From positions 1 to 5,849 of the forward strand of contig JAPSIU010000187.1 of assembly GCA_031178565.1 (NCBI GenBank): DNA of 5,849 nt. The letters run 5' to 3'. The stretch is from Leucobacter sp. Its GTDB lineage: Bacteria > Actinomycetota > Actinomycetes > Actinomycetales > Microbacteriaceae. A program made the translations under genes and the position numbers. This document shows, piece after piece, positions 1 through 4,685 of this stretch. The notes beneath the pieces were generated by a model. That model was not told the origin of the DNA. It made no database searches and was given only the letters and a program-made list of their open reading frames with translations. How positions within the stretch are numbered: the stretch's first letter is position 1; every line of letters starts with the position of its first letter.

Positions 1-321
1 TGGTACGCGGGTTCGCCCCTGCGGCTCCTGCTGCTCCACCCCGACGGACGCTCCGAGGAGCGCCTGCTCGGACCCGACCTCGAGGCGGGACAGCTCCCGC
101 AGCTCGTCGTGGAGGCCGGGGTCATGCAGGGCTCGTCGCCCCTCGGACCCTGGACGCTCGTCGGGACCACCATGTCTCCCCCGTTCGACTGGGAGGGGTT
201 CAAACTGGGCGAGCGCTCCGCGCTGCAGTCGCGTTATCCGGCGGCGGCGGCGCGGATCCGTGATCTCACCAGGGCATCCGCAGATGACACACCAGTCGCT
301 CGCGAGGCGGCGGAGAGCTAG
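1..321 (+). CDS. Cupin_5 / DUF985 family protein, C-terminal 106 residues (5' truncated)
   Basis: The open frame enters from the left edge and ends at TAG 319-321. The fragment begins WYAGSPLRLLLLHPDG, the beta-strand pattern (YxGxPLxLxLLxPDG) typical of the DUF985/Cupin_5 family. It continues with PQLVVEAGVMQGS (residues 33-45) and WTLVGTTMSPPFDWEGF (51-67), also family hallmarks. Members are usually about 150-170 residues, so roughly 50-60 N-terminal residues lie outside the window. They are small cytoplasmic cupin-fold proteins whose reaction is mostly undefined, so no substrate is assigned. The last dozen residues (ASADDTPVAREAAES) look like a disordered tail beyond the fold. The TetR gene starts 10 bases downstream on the same strand, so read-through is possible. 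Family call is firm; function is unknown. Confidence 0.85.
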   Translation, partial: WYAGSPLRLLLLHPDGRSEERLLGPDLEAGQLPQLVVEAGVMQGSSPLGPWTLVGTTMSPPFDWEGFKLGERSALQSRYPAAAARIRDLTRASADDTPVAREAAES

Positions 322-324
322 GGT
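319..324 (+). promoter_or_regulatory. Candidate -10 box (TAGGGT) for leaderless tetR transcript
   Basis: TAGGGT fits the actinobacterial TANNNT -10 pattern and lies 7 bases before the ATG at 332. That is the spacing expected if transcription starts at the A of the start codon. The only Shine-Dalgarno-like string upstream (GGAG at 312-315) is 16 bases from the ATG, too far to be optimal, which favours a leaderless reading. The box overlaps the stop codon of the cupin gene. No convincing -35 hexamer is visible, so this is an inference from spacing. Confidence 0.35.
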
Positions 325-331
325 AGTCAAC

Positions 332-913
332 ATGACCGACGCGAGAATCGTGCGCACGCGCGCCGCACTCCACGACGCCATCATGGAACTCGCGGCGCAG
401 AAGCCGATCCCCAGCATCACCGTCTCCGAGCTCGCGAACCTCGCGGGCATCAACCGGGTGACCTTCTACAAGCACTTCGCCACGCCCGCCGAGACGCTCG
501 GCTCAGCGCTCAGTCTCGAGCTGGATCCCGCGCGCGAGCAGTTCGCGCTGAGCCACGCGACCCCCTCGGGCGATCCGGTCGAGGTCTTCCGCGAGACCGT
601 GAACGAGATCCTCGACCACATCGAGCGCCACCGCGAGCTCTACCTCCTGGCCATCAACACCCCCCAGGACGGCACGGTGCCGAACCTGCTCGCGGACTAC
701 TTCACCGAGACGCTCATCCACTACCTGGAGCAGCGCACCCGACTGGATCCGCCGCTGTCGCAGATCGACGCCACCGTCGCCGCGCGCTTCTTCGCGCACG
801 GGCTGGTCGGCGCGATCAAGGCGTGGGTGCTCAGCGGCACCTCCGATCGCGAACCGTTCCTGCACTCCGTCGCGGCGTTCTCCCCCGAGTGGTGGCTGCC
901 CGAGCAGGGGTGA
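332..913 (+). CDS. TetR/AcrR-family transcriptional regulator (193 aa)
   Basis: This is a cytoplasmic one-component regulator. Residues 5-50 form the TetR N-terminal DNA-binding domain: a first helix (RTRAALHDAIMELAAQ), then the helix-turn-helix ITVSELANLAGINRVTFYKHF at 29-49 with the near-invariant YKHF end. Residues 70-185 are the helical ligand/dimerisation domain. The segment AARFFAHGLVGAIKAWVLSG, with a conserved-type tryptophan, resembles the C-terminal domain seen in DhaS-like TetR proteins. Total length is normal for the family. The frame stays open upstream to an ATG at 260, but that start would overlap the cupin gene by 62 bases and add a non-homologous basic leader. The ATG at 332 (MTDARIVRTR) gives a standard TetR N-terminus. 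Ligand and targets cannot be read from sequence. The cupin gene upstream is the only same-strand neighbour and a candidate co-transcribed partner. Confidence 0.9.
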   Translation: MTDARIVRTRAALHDAIMELAAQKPIPSITVSELANLAGINRVTFYKHFATPAETLGSALSLELDPAREQFALSHATPSGDPVEVFRETVNEILDHIERHRELYLLAINTPQDGTVPNLLADYFTETLIHYLEQRTRLDPPLSQIDATVAARFFAHGLVGAIKAWVLSGTSDREPFLHSVAAFSPEWWLPEQG

Positions 914-937
914 TCCGCCGGCCGCGTCGTCCTGCGC

Positions 938-960
938 GAGCCCGCGAACTCGCGGGTCTC
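938..960. terminator. Hairpin between convergent genes, likely bidirectional terminator
   Basis: CCCGCG (941-946), AACT loop and CGCGGG (951-956) form a perfect 6-bp stem. GAG (938-940) and CTC (958-960) extend it by three more pairs around a single bulged T at 957. It sits in the 45-base gap between the TetR stop (911-913) and the stop of the converging membrane protein gene (complement of 959-961), touching the latter. There is no T-tract on either side, so intrinsic termination would be of the weak, U-poor type common in high-GC actinobacteria. Confidence 0.5.
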
Positions 961-2971
961 ACGCGCCTCGATCCGGGGCGAGCTCCGGTTCCCTCCTGAA
1001 CTGACCGGTCGCTGCGAGCACTGCGATGATCACGCCGAACACGATCCAGCCCGACACTCCCGCCACGGTCACGAGCGCGGCGTTCACCTCGACTCCGGCC
1101 GCGATGAACCACAGGATCATGCCGCCGGTTCCGTTCATGGCGCCGTGGCCCACCACCGCCGGCCACACCGAGCCGCTGCGCAGCCGCAGCCACCCGAAGA
1201 GCACTCCCCAGACGACGCAGTTCACCGTCATGAGCGCCACCCCGCGCCAGTCCATGAGCCCGTAGTTGTGTCCGAGCAGCGTGAGCGGGGCGTGCCACAG
1301 CCCCCAGATCGCTCCCGAGAGGATCAGCGCCGGCCAGACCCCGAGCGGTCGGAGCGCCGGCAGCAGCCAGCCTCGCCAGCCGATCTCCTCTCCGAAGCCG
1401 AGGATCGAATTCGGGATGAGCGCCGCGATCGGGAAGAGCGCGAGCTGGATCGCGATCAGCGCCCCGGGCGGCGGGAGGATCCCGGGGTCCACGCCCTCCG
1501 GCAGTGCGGCGGCATTCGCCTCGGCGAAGCCCGAGAAACCGACGAGGTCCAGCCTCACCCAGCCGAACTCAGCGGCGATCAGTGTGGTCGCGATCCCGAT
1601 CACGAGCGGTGCGAAGAGCGCCGTCACCGTGAACCAGACCACCCGCTTCGCCGGACGCAGCGGCCACACTCCGAGGAAGCGGAGGCGGTCGCTCCGGGGC
1701 GTCCGCGTCGCGAAGACCACGACCAGGGTCGCGAGGGCCGGGGTGAACATCGCGGCGGCGGCCACGATGCCGAACAGCATCTGGAAGCTCGCGCTCCCGG
1801 GCCCCGTGAGCCACAGCGGGAGTGCGACGAGCCAGGACAGTCCGAAGGAGAGCACCACGAACAGCACCACCGCACCCCAGGGCACCCGGTCGAGGCGGTC
1901 GGGACGGTCGGAGTGGGAGACGGTCGTTCGGGTGCGCGCTGATCCCGCTTCACGTGGTCGTGCATCCGCCGCCGCGGTCAGCAGCGCGGCCGCGGTCTCC
2001 GCGTCGTCGATCGAGAGCGCGAAGATCCTCCCGTCCCTCCGAGTGACGACGATCCCATCGCCTCCGCCCATCACGATCCCGAGACCTGTTCCCGGCATCC
2101 AGCGCGTGCCCCAGCCGCCGAACTCGCCGAACGGCCGGATCTCGCGAACCGTGACGCGCTCGACGGCGTCCGCGGGGACCCGGAACACCGGCCAGCCGAC
2201 GAGCGAACGAGCTTCGACGCCGCTCGCGTCGATCCGCACGCGAAACCAGCACGTCGTCACCGCGAGGACGATCATGAGCACGGCGAGCACGCCGGTCGGT
2301 ATCCACACCGCTGTGCCGATCAGGAACAGCCAGACCGCTGTCGCCGACACCAGGAGGATCGCCGGGATCAGCGCCCAGAGGAAGACGGCGGAGGGCCGGA
2401 TCTCTCCCACCCACACGGCCCGCTCCGTCTCCCGGAGCGGGAGCGGAGTGCTGTCCGCCGTCTCCCGAGCACCGATCCGCACCCGCGGTTGCGCCAGGTA
2501 CCCGATGACCCCGGCGACGAGCGCCGTCCCGCCCGACGCGATCATCCACCCGCCGACGCCCGGCGCCTCGCGCGCGTCGTCGAGATCGAGCTGCACCCGC
2601 GCGGTGATGACGGCGACGAGCTGGATCAGGGCGACCGTGGCGAGGCAGAACGCCGGGAAGAGGCGATGCACCGCTGTCCAGACGGGAGCGCCCATTTTCA
2701 GCCGCTCGAGCAGCGGGACGGCCTGGAACACCGCGATGAGCCCGAGACCGATCCCCAGGGATATCCCCGCGTTGGTCCCCGGGGCGCCGAACCCGTCGGG
2801 ACGGCCGCCTCCCGACCAGTGCGTCGCCGCCGGGTCGGGCATGCGCGGAAGCCACGCGATCAGCAGGGCCGCCGCGATCGCCGTGAGAACGAGCGGCACG
2901 ATCAGGCCGACCCAGAGCGCCGCCCGCTTCGCACGCTTCAGGTCGTGATCCATCCGGCCCTCTTCGCTCAT
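959..2971 (-). CDS. DUF1648 / SdpI-like membrane protein fused to CPBP (Abi/CAAX-like) intramembrane metalloprotease, 670 aa
   Basis: This is an integral membrane protein with two halves. Residues 17-240 hold about six hydrophobic segments. The DUF1648 signature MPDPAATHWSGGGRPDGFG is at 44-62, after the first. Residues 241-335 are a soluble, beta-rich PH-like segment often seen in DUF1648 proteins, followed by a charged linker (about 336-363). Residues 365-655 are a CPBP protease with about seven or eight hydrophobic segments and all three motifs: EEIGWR (E528, E529, R533), WGLWH (H560) and HGAMN (H609, N613). A catalytically competent glutamic-type intramembrane protease is therefore predicted. 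The gene overlaps the GntR stop by ATGA, implying translational coupling. GGGAGAGG lies 10 bases before this ATG; a second ATG at 2953, preceded closely by AAGAGG, would give 664 residues. Related CPBP and SdpI proteins confer peptide immunity or process signals, but the substrate here is unknown. The one-frame fusion is unusual. Confidence 0.88.
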   Translation of the reverse strand: MSEEGRMDHDLKRAKRAALWVGLIVPLVLTAIAAALLIAWLPRMPDPAATHWSGGGRPDGFGAPGTNAGISLGIGLGLIAVFQAVPLLERLKMGAPVWTAVHRLFPAFCLATVALIQLVAVITARVQLDLDDAREAPGVGGWMIASGGTALVAGVIGYLAQPRVRIGARETADSTPLPLRETERAVWVGEIRPSAVFLWALIPAILLVSATAVWLFLIGTAVWIPTGVLAVLMIVLAVTTCWFRVRIDASGVEARSLVGWPVFRVPADAVERVTVREIRPFGEFGGWGTRWMPGTGLGIVMGGGDGIVVTRRDGRIFALSIDDAETAAALLTAAADARPREAGSARTRTTVSHSDRPDRLDRVPWGAVVLFVVLSFGLSWLVALPLWLTGPGSASFQMLFGIVAAAAMFTPALATLVVVFATRTPRSDRLRFLGVWPLRPAKRVVWFTVTALFAPLVIGIATTLIAAEFGWVRLDLVGFSGFAEANAAALPEGVDPGILPPPGALIAIQLALFPIAALIPNSILGFGEEIGWRGWLLPALRPLGVWPALILSGAIWGLWHAPLTLLGHNYGLMDWRGVALMTVNCVVWGVLFGWLRLRSGSVWPAVVGHGAMNGTGGMILWFIAAGVEVNAALVTVAGVSGWIVFGVIIAVLAATGQFRREPELAPDRGA

Positions 2972-3402
2972 GCGGCGGGTACCTCTCCCGGCGATCCGGA
3001 GCTGCGCGTCACCGCGGCGAGGGCCGGGCCTCCGCTCGCACCGGTCCGGCGCTCGGGCGCGACGCTCTCGACCACAGCCGCGAGCGTCCCGGGAGCGATG
3101 CCGAGCGAAGCCGCCCGGTTGACGAGCGCCTGCACCTCGTCTCGCAGCTCGGCCACACCGTCGGCGGCGGCGGTGATGACGGCGCCCCTCCGGCGGCGCA
3201 GATCGACGAGCCCCTCGTCGCGCAGGTCCTGATAGGCGCGGAGGACCGTGTGCACGTTGATCCCGAGCCCCGCGGCGACATCGCGGGCGGGCGGCAGCAC
3301 GGTCCCGGGTCCGACCCTGCGCGCCACGATGTCCGAGCGCACCGAATCGGCGATCTGCGCATAGATGGGCCGCTCACTGGCCTCGTCCACCCGGATCAGC
3401 AT
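2968..3402 (-). CDS. GntR-family (YtrA subfamily) transcriptional regulator, 144 aa
   Basis: This is a short GntR regulator. Residues 10-78 are the winged helix: RPIYAQIADSVRSDIVARRV, then PGTVLPPARDVAAGLGI, the recognition helix NVHTVLRAYQDLRDEGLV and the wing RRRRGAVI. The effector domain is absent. Only a short helix (about 82-113) and a polar, probably disordered tail (116-144) follow, the hallmark of the YtrA subgroup, whose members dimerise through this small C-terminal part. They usually repress their own operon, which often encodes membrane proteins or ABC transporters responding to cell-envelope stress. Its TGA overlaps the ATG of the DUF1648-CPBP gene, so the two are coupled. The ATG at 3402 is the natural start because the protein begins right at the domain (MLIRVDEASERPIYAQ). 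No Shine-Dalgarno sequence precedes it, consistent with a leaderless mRNA. Confidence 0.93.
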   Translation of the reverse strand: MLIRVDEASERPIYAQIADSVRSDIVARRVGPGTVLPPARDVAAGLGINVHTVLRAYQDLRDEGLVDLRRRRGAVITAAADGVAELRDEVQALVNRAASLGIAPGTLAAVVESVAPERRTGASGGPALAAVTRSSGSPGEVPAA

Positions 3403-3408
3403 GCAATA

Positions 3409-3414
3409 ACTCTA
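3409..3414 (-). promoter_or_regulatory. Candidate -10 box (TAGAGT) for leaderless gntR transcript
   Basis: On the minus strand, TAGAGT matches TANNNT and is followed by 6 bases (TATTGC) and then the ATG at 3402. That is right for transcription starting at the start codon. A second possible -10 (TATCTT, 3418-3423) lies inside the palindrome and would give a leader of about 8 bases. The -35 area is GC-rich with no match to TTGACA, which would suit an activator-free weak or regulated promoter. Confidence 0.4.
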
Positions 3415-3425
3415 TCGAAGATAGA
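3411..3425. promoter_or_regulatory. Perfect 6+3+6 palindrome, probable GntR autoregulatory operator
   Basis: TCTATC (3411-3416), GAA and GATAGA (3420-3425) form a perfect inverted repeat. It begins 9 bases upstream of the gntR ATG and overlaps both candidate -10 boxes. It sits in a conspicuously AT-rich island (about 3401-3430) within otherwise very GC-rich DNA. Position and two-fold symmetry fit a dimeric winged-helix repressor controlling its own gene. The assignment to this GntR is inferred from adjacency. Confidence 0.6.
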
Positions 3426-3435
3426 ACTATGGGAG

Positions 3436-3487
3436 CGGCGGTCGTCGGCGTTCGCCGGACGGAGATACGGGATCCGCCCGACCGCCG
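3436..3487 (-). terminator. Long branched hairpin directly after the gcdH stop codon
   Basis: CGGCGGTCG (3436-3444) and CGACCGCCG (3479-3487) are perfect 9-bp complementary arms. Between them lies an inner perfect hairpin, CGGCG-TT-CGCCG (3446-3457). The outer stem starts at the very next base after the gcdH stop (complement of 3488-3490) and ends 34 bases before the gntR start. It has no U-tract, so it is either a U-less terminator, an mRNA 3'-end stabiliser, or both. It would insulate the regulator operon from the catabolic operon. Confidence 0.45.
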
Positions 3488-4651
3488 TCAGAATGCGGCG
3501 ATACCCGTCAGCTCGCGCCCGATGACGAGCTGGTGAACCTCGTCGGTCCCCTCGTAGGTGCGCACGGATTCCAGGTTCGCCATGTGGCGCATCACGGGGA
3601 AGTCGCTCGTGATGCCGTCGCCTCCCAGGATCGAGCGGGCGTTCGAGGCGATCTTGATCGCTTCGCGCACATTGTTGAGCTTGCCCACCGAGATCTGCCC
3701 GTAGGAGAGGTTGCCCGCGTCCTTCAGACGCCCGAGGTGCAGGGCGAGCAGCAGCCCCTTCTCGTACTCGAGGAACATGTCCGCGAGCTGCGCCTGAATG
3801 ATCTGCTTGCCGCCGATCGGGGTGCCGAACACCTCTCGGGTCCGAGCGCGCTCGACGGCCGCTTCGAGGCAGGAGCGCGCGGCTCCCATCACACCCCACG
3901 CGATCCCGTAGCGCGCCTCGTTCAGGCACTTGAACGGCGAGGAGAGTCCCTTCGAGCCGGGCAGGATCGCATCGGCCGGCAGGCGGACATCACTCAGCTC
4001 GATCTCGCACTGCAGCGAGGCGCGCATCGAGAGCTTGTTCTCGATGGCGGTCGCGGTGAATCCCGGAGTGTCGGTGGGGACGACGAAACCGCGCACGATC
4101 CCCTCCTCGTCCTTCGCCCAGATCACGCCGACGGAGGCGATCGTCGCGAGGCCGATCCAGCGCTTCTTCCCGTTGAGCACCCACTCGTCGCCGTCCCGGC
4201 GCGCGTGGGTGATCATGGTGTTGGGATCCGATCCGCCCTGCGGCTCCGTGAGCCCGAAGAAGCCGATCGCCTCACCGCGACCCATGGCCGGCAGCCAACG
4301 CTGCTTCTGCTCCTCGGATCCGAACTTGTAGATCGCTCCCATCGCGAGCGAGCCCTGCACCGAGAGCGCGGTGCGGAAGCCGGAGTCGACGGCCTCGAAC
4401 TCCATCGCGACGAGCCCGTAGGCGACCGACGAGGCGCCCCTCAGCCCGTATCCCTCCAGGTACATGCCGAACGCGCCGAACTCGCCGACCTCGGGCAGCA
4501 GCTCGGCCGGCAGGCGGCGATCCTCGAAGGCCTGATCAATGATGGGGCGGATCCGAGTCTGCGCGAACTCGCGCGCCTTCAGCTGCCACTCGCGCTCCTC
4601 CTCCGTCACGTAGTCGGCGACGTCGAACAGCTGGTCGATGGTGGTGGTCAT
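3488..4651 (-). CDS. gcdH: Glutaryl-CoA dehydrogenase (acyl-CoA dehydrogenase family, 387 aa)
   Basis: This cytoplasmic FAD enzyme converts glutaryl-CoA to crotonyl-CoA and CO2 and passes electrons to an electron-transfer flavoprotein. The full acyl-CoA dehydrogenase fold is present. SSVAYGLVAMEFEAVDSGFR (74-93) carries E86 and R93, equivalent to the human GCDH residues (Glu87, Arg94) that contact the substrate's distal carboxylate. FAD-binding segments are GLTEPQGGSDP (133-143) and KRWIG (163-167). LNEARYGIAWGVMGA (243-257) is very GCDH-like. The catalytic base is E367 in TYEGT. Length matches bacterial GcdH (about 390). The frame is open upstream to an ATG at 4708, but that would overlap the CoA-transferase gene. 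The ATG at 4651 has AAAGGA at ideal spacing and starts MTTTIDQLFDVADYV. The human WITNS motif reads WIGLAT here. A related dicarboxylyl-CoA substrate is possible. Confidence 0.87.
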   Translation of the reverse strand: MTTTIDQLFDVADYVTEEEREWQLKAREFAQTRIRPIIDQAFEDRRLPAELLPEVGEFGAFGMYLEGYGLRGASSVAYGLVAMEFEAVDSGFRTALSVQGSLAMGAIYKFGSEEQKQRWLPAMGRGEAIGFFGLTEPQGGSDPNTMITHARRDGDEWVLNGKKRWIGLATIASVGVIWAKDEEGIVRGFVVPTDTPGFTATAIENKLSMRASLQCEIELSDVRLPADAILPGSKGLSSPFKCLNEARYGIAWGVMGAARSCLEAAVERARTREVFGTPIGGKQIIQAQLADMFLEYEKGLLLALHLGRLKDAGNLSYGQISVGKLNNVREAIKIASNARSILGGDGITSDFPVMRHMANLESVRTYEGTDEVHQLVIGRELTGIAAF

Positions 4652-4657
4652 GGGGTG

Positions 4658-4663
4658 TCCTTT
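4658..4663 (-). promoter_or_regulatory. Ribosome binding site of gcdH (AAAGGA)
   Basis: On the minus strand AAAGGA is followed by six bases (CACCCC) and the ATG at 4651. It is the clearest Shine-Dalgarno sequence in the window and decides the gcdH start at 4651 over the in-frame ATG at 4708. It lies in the 34-base gap after the CoA-transferase stop. Confidence 0.8.
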
Positions 4664-4685
4664 CTGAACGTCATCCTGGGCGAGA

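Noticed and set aside
260..331. Upstream ATG at 260 as the tetR start.
   Set aside because: It would overlap the cupin gene by 62 bases and add a basic, non-homologous leader; the TetR domain starts normally at 332.
326..336. GTCA-ACA-TGAC inverted repeat over the tetR start codon as a possible operator.
   Set aside because: Four-base arms are too short to separate from chance, and TetR operators usually show longer symmetry.
1950..2855. A 301-codon minus-strand frame within the membrane protein gene.
   Set aside because: It is a shifted frame of the real gene and encodes an Arg/Asp/Gly-rich product. I considered whether it signals a frameshift, but the 670-residue frame is continuous and coherent through both domains.
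1266..2948. A 560-codon open frame on the + strand opposite the DUF1648-CPBP gene.
   Set aside because: It is antisense to a gene with clear domains and membrane segments. Its translation is Ser/Arg/Thr/Pro-rich without any fold signature, the usual result of strong GC3 bias in the opposite strand.
3403..3487. A small RNA or attachment site in the spacer between gcdH and gntR.
   Set aside because: The spacer is explained by the hairpin plus promoter/operator; there is no tRNA, integrase or direct repeat to support an attachment site.
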